A stretch of DNA of 64,000 nt from JABMQB01 sp963666575 (GTDB lineage: Bacteria > Bacteroidota > Bacteroidia > Bacteroidales > Prolixibacteraceae), in contig CAXXYG010000003.1 in NCBI GenBank assembly GCA_963666575.2, positions 1 to 64,000 on the forward strand. Reading direction: 5' to 3'. The notes beneath the pieces are model-generated. The model searched no databases and was not told where the DNA came from. It saw only the letters and a program-made list of their open reading frames with translations. Both the position numbers and the translations under genes were made by a program. Below, one piece after another: positions 48,632 through 57,081 of this stretch (positions within the stretch are counted from its first letter, which is position 1; each line of letters opens with the position of its first letter).

Positions 48632-50788
48632 ATGAAAGTGTATAAAACTGAGGAAATTCGCAACATTGCGTTAATTGGTAACGCTGGCAGTGGGAAAACC
48701 ACTCTTGCTGAAGCTATGCTTTTCGAGGGTGGAGTAATAAACAGAAAAGGTGAAGTTACAGGAAAGAATACTGTTTCTGATTACCACCAAATTGAACAAG
48801 ACTTTGGAAATTCAGTCTTTTCATCCGTTTTATACACTGAGTTCAACAATAAAAAAATCAACATTCTTGATACACCAGGAATGGATGACCTTCGGGGGAG
48901 CGTAATAGCAGGGCTTGAAATTACTGGTTTAGGCGTACTATTAATTAATACAACCAATGGTGTTGAAGCAGGAACTGAGGCCGCCAACAGGAATGCCGAA
49001 TCGACCAATACACCATTAGTATTAGTATTTAACCAGCTCGATCACGAAAATGTTAATTTCGATCAGGCACTGGAACAAAGCCGCGCTACCTTTGGAAAAA
49101 AAGTTACTGTAGTTCAATACCCGGTTGATGCCGGCACCTCTTTTAGCTGTATTGTTGATGTACTGAAAATGAAAATGTACAAGTACAGTTCTGATAATGG
49201 AAAACCTGAAATTCTTGATATCCCGGAATCAGAAAAAGAAAAAGCTGAAGAGTTGCATAACGAATTGGTAGAGATGGCCGCCGAAAATGAAGAAGCTTTA
49301 ATGGAACTTTATTTCGAAAAAGGCACTCTCTCTGAAGATGAAATGCGCCAGGGAATGAAATTGGGTATGCTTGAAAGAGGGCTTTTCCCTGTTTTCTGCA
49401 CCGGAGCCAAAAAAAGTATTGGTGTAGGCCGTTTAATGGAATTTATTGCCAACATCGCACCGGCACCAAATGAGATGCCAATGCGTGGTATTACATCCGG
49501 GAAAGCTGTAACTATGGATACTAACCAACCTGCTTCTATGTTTGTTTTTAAAACATCGATTGAATCGCATGTTGGCGAAATAACTTACTTTAAAGTAATG
49601 TCGGGTAAAATAACTGAAAGCCTCGATTTAATTAATACCTCAACCGGAAATAAAGAACGGTTGTCCCAAATTTTTGTATCATCAGGTAAAAACCGCGAAA
49701 AAGTTACTGAAATGGTAGCTGGTGATATTGGGTGTACAGTTAAACTTAAAGACACCAAATACAATCAAACGTTATCAGAAAAATCTGCTGATGTTAATTT
49801 CGAACCAATTAATTTTCCAGGATCGCGTATCGATTTAGCTTTAAAAGCTGTTAATGATTCAGACGACGAGAAAGTAGGCGAAATTCTGAATAAAATTAAA
49901 TTTGAAGACCCAACCTATAAAATTGAGTATTCGAAAGAATTACGGCAATTAATTATTCACGGACAAGGTGAATACCACTTAATCGTTTTAAAATGGTTCT
50001 TCGACAATATTCATAAAATTGATATTGAATACCAAAATCCTAAAATTCCATACCGCGAAACAATCACAAAAGCTGCTATGGCTGATTACCGCCACAAAAA
50101 ACAATCAGGTGGTGCCGGGCAGTTTGGCGAAGTGCATATGATTATTGAACCATACATCAAAGGGGTTGAACCTAAAAAAATGTTCAATATGAACGGCAAA
50201 GAATTAAAAATGTCGTTACGTGATGTGCAAGAGCACCCACTTCCGTGGGGAGGAAAACTTATTTTCTGCAATTGTATTGTTGGTGGATCAATCGACGCCC
50301 GTTTCCTTCCTGCTATCCTGAAAGGAATCATGGAGAAAATTGAAAATGGGCCTCTTACAGGTTCATATGCCCGCGATATTATTGTATATGTTTACGACGG
50401 TAAAATGCACCCGGTTGATTCAAATGAAATTTCATTTAAATTGGCAGGAAGAAACGCCTTTAGCCAGGCCTTTAAAATTGCAGGGCCAAAAATTCTGGAA
50501 CCAATTTGCGACCTTGAAACATGGGTTCCTAGTGAACGAATGGGCGATGTAATGAGCGACCTTCAGGGACGCCGTGCGATGATTATGGGTATGGGCTCTG
50601 AAAAAGGATTCGAAAAAATTTCAGCTAAAGTTCCTTTAAAAGAGATGAACAAATACAATACATCTCTTAGTTCATTAACTGGCGGTAGAGGTTTATTTAA
50701 TATGGTTATTGCCGATTATGAAAAAGTTCCGCCTGATGTACAGGATGAATTGCTTAAGGCCTACGAAGCTGAACAAGCTGAAGAATAA
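48632..50788 (+). CDS. EF-G2, divergent elongation factor G paralogue
   Basis: A 718-residue paralogue of EF-G with all five domains but altered GTPase motifs. The P-loop GNAGSGKTT (17-25) is intact. Switch I lacks RGITI (reads DFGNSVFSS). Switch II reads D80-T-P-G-M84-D-D, so the catalytic His of DTPGH is Met. G4 is NQLD instead of NKxD. A family of Bacteroides EF-G2 proteins that drive translocation without GTP hydrolysis and help gut colonisation has been described (Han and colleagues, EMBO J 2023, as I recall), and this looks like an orthologue. Monocistronic, with a consensus promoter and a terminator. Confidence 0.92.
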   Translation: MKVYKTEEIRNIALIGNAGSGKTTLAEAMLFEGGVINRKGEVTGKNTVSDYHQIEQDFGNSVFSSVLYTEFNNKKINILDTPGMDDLRGSVIAGLEITGLGVLLINTTNGVEAGTEAANRNAESTNTPLVLVFNQLDHENVNFDQALEQSRATFGKKVTVVQYPVDAGTSFSCIVDVLKMKMYKYSSDNGKPEILDIPESEKEKAEELHNELVEMAAENEEALMELYFEKGTLSEDEMRQGMKLGMLERGLFPVFCTGAKKSIGVGRLMEFIANIAPAPNEMPMRGITSGKAVTMDTNQPASMFVFKTSIESHVGEITYFKVMSGKITESLDLINTSTGNKERLSQIFVSSGKNREKVTEMVAGDIGCTVKLKDTKYNQTLSEKSADVNFEPINFPGSRIDLALKAVNDSDDEKVGEILNKIKFEDPTYKIEYSKELRQLIIHGQGEYHLIVLKWFFDNIHKIDIEYQNPKIPYRETITKAAMADYRHKKQSGGAGQFGEVHMIIEPYIKGVEPKKMFNMNGKELKMSLRDVQEHPLPWGGKLIFCNCIVGGSIDARFLPAILKGIMEKIENGPLTGSYARDIIVYVYDGKMHPVDSNEISFKLAGRNAFSQAFKIAGPKILEPICDLETWVPSERMGDVMSDLQGRRAMIMGMGSEKGFEKISAKVPLKEMNKYNTSLSSLTGGRGLFNMVIADYEKVPPDVQDELLKAYEAEQAEE

Positions 50789-50820
50789 AGGCCATCTTCT
50801 AACCTACTTCTATAAACTAA

Positions 50821-50855
50821 ATAAAACCTGTCGTCATGGCAGGTTTTATTATTTA
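50821..50855 (+). terminator. EF-G2 terminator
   Basis: ATAAAACCTG (50821-50830) pairs with CAGGTTTTAT (50840-50849), loop of 9, followed by a T/A-rich tail. It lies 33 bp past the EF-G2 stop. Confidence 0.8.
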
Positions 50856-50930
50856 CAAAAATCGCATACGCGAATAATTAATATACCAACTATTGATTTG
50901 TAACAATATTTGTGGTATATTACATGTTCT

Positions 50931-51098
50931 ATGCAACTCAAACAAAAACATCTTTTTTATAGGATGGCTCAATTGAAGAAAACACGTTGGGCTCAAAAAA
51001 TTAAAAAGTTATCGTCCAAACTGGAAATTGAAAAAAAAATCAGCTATTCAGTTATACAAACATTACTGAAAAAAGCTGTCAAATTGGATAAAAATTAA
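50931..51098 (+). CDS. small basic protein, hypothetical
   Basis: A 55-residue frame starting MQLKQKHLFYRMAQLKK at the ATG 50931 (an in-frame ATG at 50910 is also possible). It is strongly Lys-rich with a heptad-like helix (SSKLEIEKKISYSVIQTLLKKAVK). It does not overlap its neighbours and lies after the EF-G2 terminator, so it would need its own promoter, which was not seen. No family recognised; may be spurious. Confidence 0.35.
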   Translation: MQLKQKHLFYRMAQLKKTRWAQKIKKLSSKLEIEKKISYSVIQTLLKKAVKLDKN

Positions 51099-51123
51099 AA
51101 CCATCCGTTTTACGATATACTAT

Positions 51124-52239
51124 TTACAAAAATTCCAGGCATACCGGACTGGGAAGGTTTATGCTCTTTCCGGTAAAAACAGGCAATCCATTTTTAAGTT
51201 CAAACACAGTTATATTTCCTGTTTTCTGATTGGCAACCAATAAATACCGGCCGCTTGGGCTAAGCGTAAAATTACGGGGCCAATTACCTTCAGTTGAAGT
51301 AAATCCAATTACTTTCAGATTGCCTTTTTTTGAGATTTTAAATGTTACAACTGAATTCTGCCCCCTGTTTGAGCCATATAAATATTTTCCATCAGGCGAA
51401 ACGTGGATATCGGCGCAATAGTTATTATATTCAAAAGCCTCAGGAATAGTTGAAATTGTTTGAATTATTTGCCAATTCCCTGCTTTTTTTCCCAGTACTG
51501 TAACCGTTGAATTTAATTCACTAATTACATAAATAAATTTTCCTGAAGGGTGAAAATCAAAATGGCGTGGTCCTGCACCAGGTGCCAATTTTACAAAATC
51601 CTGTTTGCTTTTAACCAGCTCTCCATCAATAAGGTTATAAATATTTAATTGATCAGTCCCCAGGTCGGCACTAAACACTTCATTACTAAATGGAGAAAAC
51701 TTAATGGAGTGGGCAAATGGTTTTGTTTGCCTGGTTGAATCAGGCCCTCTTCCTGTATTATGAATAACTGTAGCTGCTGGTTGAATTTGGCCATTTACCT
51801 CAACTGGGTATAATGACGTGGTTCCGCTACTATAATTTGCCACTGCCACAAATTGCCCATTTTTTGAAACATCAACATGGCAGGGATCTACTCCATTTGA
51901 ACTTTGTGTATTTATTAATTTAAGATCGCCGTTTTTACCTATTCGATAAGCTTCAATCAATCCCTCCTCCAAAGTTGAAGTACCTGATTTTCGTGAAACA
52001 GCAAACAATAGTTTTTTATCATTTGAAATTTTCAAAAACGAAGGATCTTCATTGCCTTTAATAGTATTGACCAATTCTAACTTTCCTGTCTTATCATGAA
52101 AGGCACATACATATATTCCCTCAGCCCCTTCGGAAGTAAAAGTTCCGACATACAATGTATGGCTGGCATTATTTTGACCGGTTGAAATCATACTGATTGT
52201 ATAGAATATCAAGTAAATAAAAGCTTTAAAAAATCTCAT
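51124..52239 (-). CDS. lactonase-family seven-bladed propeller, exported
   Basis: A protein of 371 residues starting at ATG 52239 (MRFFKAFIYLIFYTISMIST), with a signal peptide ending near TGQ. The rest is a beta-propeller of the YbhE/6-phosphogluconolactonase family (LYVGTFTSEGAEGIYVCAF, HAGRGPDSTRQTKPFAHS-type block and GPRHFDFHPSGKFIYVISE). Cytoplasmic relatives hydrolyse 6-phosphogluconolactone; this copy is exported, so a different extracytoplasmic sugar lactone is more likely. Single gene, convergent with EF-G2's downstream small ORF. Confidence 0.85.
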   Translation of the reverse strand: MRFFKAFIYLIFYTISMISTGQNNASHTLYVGTFTSEGAEGIYVCAFHDKTGKLELVNTIKGNEDPSFLKISNDKKLLFAVSRKSGTSTLEEGLIEAYRIGKNGDLKLINTQSSNGVDPCHVDVSKNGQFVAVANYSSGTTSLYPVEVNGQIQPAATVIHNTGRGPDSTRQTKPFAHSIKFSPFSNEVFSADLGTDQLNIYNLIDGELVKSKQDFVKLAPGAGPRHFDFHPSGKFIYVISELNSTVTVLGKKAGNWQIIQTISTIPEAFEYNNYCADIHVSPDGKYLYGSNRGQNSVVTFKISKKGNLKVIGFTSTEGNWPRNFTLSPSGRYLLVANQKTGNITVFELKNGLPVFTGKSINLPSPVCLEFL

Positions 52240-52351
52240 AATCGTTAAAATCAAAATATAATTACTAAAGATAGTCCATTTTTAAATCTATTTAGATTGA
52301 AATATAAAAATATCTCCTTAACTTATATTTCGAATTTAAAATTATAATGCG

Positions 52352-53179
52352 ATGAAAATAAAAATAACACTTCTCACATTAGTACTTTCACTAATTATGA
52401 GTGTTACTTATTCACAAAAATTAGTGAAAGTATGGGAAACACCTCAGGAGCTTAAAATTCCCGAATCGGTTTTGTACGATGTAGTAAACAACATTGTTTA
52501 TGTAGCTAATATTAACGGAGCCTCCGATGCCAAAGATGGAAATGGTTTTATCAGCAAGTTAACTCTCAAAGGAAAAATCAAAAACCTGGATTGGATTAAA
52601 GGGCTAAATGCCCCAAAAGGAATGGCTATTTATATGAATAAACTATATGTGGCCGACATCGACCAATTGGTGGTAATTGATATTGCAACTTCTAAAATTG
52701 AAAAAATCCATGTTGCCCCCGGTGCGATTTTTTTAAACGATGTAGCTGTAGCCATGAATGGAATGGTCTTTGTTTCCGATACACGAACAGGAAAAATCCA
52801 TTTGCTTAATAATGATGAATTTACAGTTTGGTTTGAAAATGAAAAAATTCAAAGCCCAAATGGATTGTATACTGAAATGGGGTATTTATACATTGGCGAA
52901 AAATCAATCTATAAAGTAAACATTGCGTCGAAAGAAATTACAAAAGTTGTTGAAGAGGGCGGCGGAATTGATGGATTGGAAAAAGATAATAATGGAAATT
53001 TTGTATTTTCGCACTGGGCAGGCCGAATCTTTATTGAAAAAAATGGTGAAGTTATAAAATTGCATGACAGCTCGGCTGAAGGTATAAATACAGCAGATAT
53101 CGATTTTGTACAAAAACCGCCTTTATTACTTGTTCCTACTTTTATGGACAACCGGGTGGTTGCCTATAAAATTGAATAA
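52352..53179 (+). CDS. SMP-30/NHL-like six-bladed propeller, exported
   Basis: A 275-residue protein with a signal peptide (MKIKITLLTLVLSLIMSVTYSQ) and repeats such as VYVANINGASDAKDGNGFIS, MAIYMNKLYVADIDQLVVID and GMVFVSDTRTGKIHLLNN, typical of SMP-30/gluconolactonase or NHL propellers. The metal ligands of true SMP-30 lactonases cannot be confirmed from these segments, so enzymatic activity is open. Operon head for the CDGSH gene 45 bp downstream. Confidence 0.8.
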   Translation: MKIKITLLTLVLSLIMSVTYSQKLVKVWETPQELKIPESVLYDVVNNIVYVANINGASDAKDGNGFISKLTLKGKIKNLDWIKGLNAPKGMAIYMNKLYVADIDQLVVIDIATSKIEKIHVAPGAIFLNDVAVAMNGMVFVSDTRTGKIHLLNNDEFTVWFENEKIQSPNGLYTEMGYLYIGEKSIYKVNIASKEITKVVEEGGGIDGLEKDNNGNFVFSHWAGRIFIEKNGEVIKLHDSSAEGINTADIDFVQKPPLLLVPTFMDNRVVAYKIE

Positions 53180-53224
53180 CCCGAACATCTTGGAGTCTTT
53201 ATTGTTCTAAACAAAACAACTATT

Positions 53225-53455
53225 ATGGATAAACCAGTACGAGCAGGAGATGCTCCAATTTTAAAAACAATGGAACCCGGTGAATATTATTGGTGTGCCT
53301 GTGGGAAAAGTGCCAATCAACCTTTTTGCGATGGATCTCACAAAGGGACTTCAATTTCACCAATGCCCATAAAAATAGCGTCTAAACAAGATATTTTTTG
53401 GTGTAATTGCAAACAATCAAAAAATAAACCCTTTTGTGATGGATCACATAAATAA
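53225..53455 (+). CDS. tandem CDGSH iron-sulfur protein
   Basis: A 76-residue protein with two CDGSH motifs: the first CAC...FCDGSH around residues 24-40 and the second CNC...FCDGSH around residues 58-75. Each motif supplies three Cys and one His to bind a 2Fe-2S cluster, as in mitoNEET-type proteins. Bacterial tandem versions probably work in electron transfer or cluster handling. It follows the propeller gene and precedes, convergently, the flavin reductase-rubredoxin gene, another redox protein. Confidence 0.9.
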   Translation: MDKPVRAGDAPILKTMEPGEYYWCACGKSANQPFCDGSHKGTSISPMPIKIASKQDIFWCNCKQSKNKPFCDGSHK

Positions 53456-53528
53456 GGGTTTATTCAGGTTATAAACAAAAAAATCTTAAAGTTGACTATC
53501 CTGTGGTTTGCCATGAGGAATTATTTGA

Positions 53529-54281
53529 TTAAACAGCATTAAAATAATCTTTCCCGGCATTACAAATGGGGCATTTGTAATCGTCGGGTAAATCTTCAAA
53601 TGGCGTACCCGGCGGTATTCCCATTGTTGGATCGCCTTCCTCTTCCTTATACACAAATCCGCATATTGTACAGATATGTTCATCCGAAGTTTCCTGTACC
53701 TTATCCGATTCGGGCTCATTTTCGACTGGCTTCTCTGCTATATTTGAAGAATCTTCAGAGTCCAATTTTTCTTTTTCAATATAGGTTGGGGCATTTTTGG
53801 GCGCCAGCATTTTGTATTTTTCCCGGTAATAATCGTAAGTTAAAGGTTCTTCATCCGAAATTATTTCGCTATCAACAACCTCCCCAATAATTAATACGTG
53901 TGAACCAACATCAACAATTGTTTTTACCTTACAATCGAGCCATGCGATTGATGCTTCGGTCACAACTGGGGCTCCGGTTATGCCTGTTTTATAATTAATA
54001 CTTCGAAATTTATTTAAATCGGGGCTCGACATAAAACCAAATTCACCAATAATTGATGTATTTAATTCCTTTTTTAGCACCGAAACTGAAAACACATAAC
54101 TCTTCCTGATAATACCAGCAGTATAATTGTCTTTATGGCAACTTATTGCAATCTGGGGAGGACTTGATGTTACCTGAAAAGCAGTATTGGCAATGTATCC
54201 GGCCTTATTGCCCTCAAATTCTGAAGCAATAATATACAATCCGTAACTTAATTTGTGAAATGCTCTATAATTCATCGACAT
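53529..54281 (-). CDS. flavin reductase fused to rubredoxin
   Basis: A 250-residue fusion, high-molecular-weight-rubredoxin-like. The N-terminal flavin reductase domain (about 1-160; IASEFEGNKAGYIANTAFQV; ISCHKDNYTAGIIRKSYVFSVSV) binds FMN. After an acidic linker (about 165-200) a rubredoxin domain ends the protein (CTICGFVY and CPICNAGKD, four Cys binding one iron). Such fusions serve oxygen or peroxide reduction with flavodiiron proteins in anaerobes. It starts at MSMNYRAF; the next Met is an alternative. Confidence 0.93.
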   Translation of the reverse strand: MSMNYRAFHKLSYGLYIIASEFEGNKAGYIANTAFQVTSSPPQIAISCHKDNYTAGIIRKSYVFSVSVLKKELNTSIIGEFGFMSSPDLNKFRSINYKTGITGAPVVTEASIAWLDCKVKTIVDVGSHVLIIGEVVDSEIISDEEPLTYDYYREKYKMLAPKNAPTYIEKEKLDSEDSSNIAEKPVENEPESDKVQETSDEHICTICGFVYKEEEGDPTMGIPPGTPFEDLPDDYKCPICNAGKDYFNAV

Positions 54282-54582
54282 AAAATTTATTAATTACTTG
54301 TACATTAAAATAGTTTTAAGTTATTTTTCAATTATTAGTTAATATTACTAAGTTAAGAATTACTTTCATTTGCAGCCTTAGCTAAAGTAATAATATCAAA
54401 TTTATAGAGTTCCAACGATGCATAAACAAAGAAAAAAACATCCTATTTAACTAAATGTAAAAAAATCTTCCTGTTTTATCCCAATTGGGGACAAAACAAA
54501 ATTTTTTAGTCAAAATCACCTATTTTACGGACTAAGTTTTTCCCAAATCTGGAAAATATAAAACGAAAATTTATAAAAAAAC
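54282..54582. other. divergent region between rubredoxin fusion and sigma-54 activator
   Basis: AT-rich DNA, no gene, RNA element or repeat seen. Confidence 0.5.
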
Positions 54583-54613
54583 TTGTTTATAAAAGTAAAA
54601 TGACATAGATTTG
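54583..54613 (+). promoter_or_regulatory. promoter of sigma-54 activator gene
   Basis: TTG (54583-54585), 20 bases, TAGATTTG (54606-54613): good Bacteroidota consensus; leader of about 30 nt to the ATG at 54649. Confidence 0.55.
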
Positions 54614-54648
54614 AATGTTGATTTACAAACAATTATAAACAAACCCGC

Positions 54649-56016
54649 ATGAAACCGAAGAGCTACAAAATATTTATTGTAGAGGATAATGCCCTATATG
54701 CCAAGGTTCTAAAAAGGCAATTGTCCCAAAATGAGTCTTATAATATAAAAGTTTTTGAGACTGGAAGGGACTGTATTGCCAATTTATCGGACAAACCGGA
54801 TGTAATTACCCTTGATTACACCCTGCCTGACATGAATGGCGCTGAAATCCTTAAAAAAATAAAAGAGACCCAGCCTGATACAAATGTGATTATCATTTCC
54901 GGACAAAATGATATCAACACGGCTGTTGGGCTTTTAAAAGATGGTGCTTACGATTATATTATGAAAGGCCCTGATACAAGGGAAAGACTTTCGAATATTA
55001 TTAAAAACATTCACGCATCGGATAATTTAAGAAAAGAGAACACAATTCTTCGCGATGTAGTAAAACAAAAATATGATTTCAAAAATCTGATAAAGGGGAA
55101 CAGCCGCGAAATTGAACATACTTTTGATTTAATGAGTAAAGCTGTACAAACCAATATTTCGGTGTCAATTTCAGGCGAAACAGGTACAGGTAAAGAATTG
55201 GTAGCAAAAGGCATTCATTATAATTCAGCCCGAAGTGGCAAACCATTTGTTGCCGTAAATATTTCAGCTATTCCTGAATCACTTATTGAAAGCGAACTGT
55301 TTGGGCATGAAAAAGGCGCTTTTACAGGTGCCGATTTCCAGAAAATCGGGAAATTTGAACTGGCATCGGGAGGCACCTTATTTTTAGACGAAATTGCCGA
55401 CCTCGATATTGGTATTCAAACAAAATTGTTGCGTGTTATTCAGGAACGTGAGTTAACCCGGGTTGGTGGAAATGAAATAATCCCAATCGATGTCCGGATT
55501 TTTACTGCAACTCATAAAAAAATGCCACAGTTAATTAGCGAAGGAAAATTCAGGCAAGATTTGTATTACCGACTTTTAGGTTTACCAATTGAATTACCTC
55601 CTTTACGCGAAAGAGGAAACGACATTATTTTGTTAGCCAAATACTTTGTTAATGAGTTTTGTATTGAAAATAACCTGCCGCTTAAAAATATGACAGGCGA
55701 CGTTAAAAATAAATTATTGGCTTACCCTTTCCCCGGAAACATCAGAGAATTAAAAGCCATTATGGAGTTGGCCTGTGTTATGTCGAACGACGATACTATA
55801 AATACCGAACACCTGAATGTGAGTATTCAGCAAGATGTAACCAATTTATTGGCCAAAGAAAAAACGTTGGAAGAATACACCGACGAAATTATATTCCACT
55901 TTTTAAATAACTACAATAATAACGTTAGGTTGGTTGCATCAAAATTAAATATCGGGAAATCGACTATTTACAGGATGTTGCAGAAGAATGACCCTTTAGA
56001 CAATTCAGTAAATTAA
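54649..56016 (+). CDS. sigma-54-dependent response regulator, NtrC family
   Basis: A 455-residue activator: receiver (about 1-120) with acceptor Asp56 in VITLDYTLPDMNG and Lys in YIMKGP; AAA+ domain with Walker A GETGTGKE (176-183) and the sigma-54 contact loop GAFTGA (223-228); Fis-type helix-turn-helix at the end (NNVRLVASKLNIGKSTIYRML). All functional motifs are intact, so it should open sigma-54 promoters when phosphorylated. Its kinase is not in the window. Confidence 0.95.
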   Translation: MKPKSYKIFIVEDNALYAKVLKRQLSQNESYNIKVFETGRDCIANLSDKPDVITLDYTLPDMNGAEILKKIKETQPDTNVIIISGQNDINTAVGLLKDGAYDYIMKGPDTRERLSNIIKNIHASDNLRKENTILRDVVKQKYDFKNLIKGNSREIEHTFDLMSKAVQTNISVSISGETGTGKELVAKGIHYNSARSGKPFVAVNISAIPESLIESELFGHEKGAFTGADFQKIGKFELASGGTLFLDEIADLDIGIQTKLLRVIQERELTRVGGNEIIPIDVRIFTATHKKMPQLISEGKFRQDLYYRLLGLPIELPPLRERGNDIILLAKYFVNEFCIENNLPLKNMTGDVKNKLLAYPFPGNIRELKAIMELACVMSNDDTINTEHLNVSIQQDVTNLLAKEKTLEEYTDEIIFHFLNNYNNNVRLVASKLNIGKSTIYRMLQKNDPLDNSVN

Positions 56017-56030
56017 AAAATACATATATA

Positions 56031-56068
56031 AAAAACGCATCCTGAAAATTTCAGGATGCGTTTTTTTT
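56031..56068. terminator. bidirectional terminator
   Basis: CGCATCCTGAAA (56036-56047) and TTTCAGGATGCG (56049-56060) are exact 12-bp inverted repeats, flanked by A5 on the left and T8 on the right, so they can stop both the sigma-54 activator transcript and the fabD transcript. Confidence 0.93.
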
Positions 56069-56085
56069 CACATAATTTGTATCTG

Positions 56086-56967
56086 TTAAAAACTGTTCAC
56101 TCCTGCAACTTCCATTGACCGGTCCACTTTTTTAACCAATCCCTGTAATACTTTTCCAGGGCCAATTTCAGTAAAAGAGGTAGCTCCACCTTTAATCATA
56201 TTCTGCACTATTTGTGTCCATTTTACCGGAGCTGTTAATTGTGCCATTAAATTTTTCTTTATAACAGCCGGATCGGAAGTTGGTTCTGCATCAACATTCT
56301 GATAAACCGGGCAAACCGGCTCCTTAATAACAGCTGCTTCAATTGCTTGTGCCAGCTCTTCACGCGCAGGTTCCATAAAAGGTGAGTGGAATGCTCCCCC
56401 AACAACCAGCTTAATAGCTCTTTTAGCTCCTTTTTCAGTTAATACTTCGCAAGCATTATCAATTCCCTCAACCGAACCTGAAATAACCAATTGCCCCGGG
56501 CAATTATAGTTTGCAGGAACAACAACTTCATCAAGCGAGGCACATACTTCTTCCACAATTTCATCGGCCAATCCAACAATTGCAGCCATAGTTGATGATG
56601 TTTTTTCACAGGCTTTTTGCATCGCTAAAGCTCTTTTTGAAACAAGGGTTAATCCTTCCTCAAAACTTAAAGCGCCGTTTGCAACCAAAGCCGAAAATTC
56701 GCCTAATGAATGGCCGGCAACCATATCGGGTTTAAAATCGGGCAGTGTTTTTGCCAACAGTACCGAGTGTAAAAAAATGGCTGGTTGGGTAACTTTTGTC
56801 TCTTTTAGCTCATCAATTGTGCCTTCAAACATAATGTCTGTTATCCTGAAACCTAATATATCATTGGCTTTTTCGAATAACTCTTTTGCCAATTCTGAAT
56901 TTTCGTACAAATCTTTACCCATGCCTGGAAACTGTGCTCCCTGGCCGGGAAATACATATGCCTTCAT
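56086..56967 (-). CDS. fabD: malonyl-CoA:ACP transacylase
   Basis: A 293-residue enzyme that loads malonyl onto acyl carrier protein for fatty acid synthesis. It begins with FPGQGAQFPGMGKDLYE, has the catalytic Ser87 in GHSLGEFSAL and the second active-site His in GGAFHSPFM. The end QGLVKKVDRSMEV is typical. Not next to other fab genes. A TATATTTG-like -7 element lies at 56991-56998 (minus strand), 24 bases before the start. Confidence 0.95.
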   Translation of the reverse strand: MKAYVFPGQGAQFPGMGKDLYENSELAKELFEKANDILGFRITDIMFEGTIDELKETKVTQPAIFLHSVLLAKTLPDFKPDMVAGHSLGEFSALVANGALSFEEGLTLVSKRALAMQKACEKTSSTMAAIVGLADEIVEEVCASLDEVVVPANYNCPGQLVISGSVEGIDNACEVLTEKGAKRAIKLVVGGAFHSPFMEPAREELAQAIEAAVIKEPVCPVYQNVDAEPTSDPAVIKKNLMAQLTAPVKWTQIVQNMIKGGATSFTEIGPGKVLQGLVKKVDRSMEVAGVNSF

Positions 56968-57081
56968 AATTATTCTTTTTAAATCAGCTGCAAATATAAT
57001 GTAATTCTACTTTTTACAGAATTTACAAATACATCAACCTAAAACTAACTCAAATATTTAATAAAGTATACTTGCGAATTT

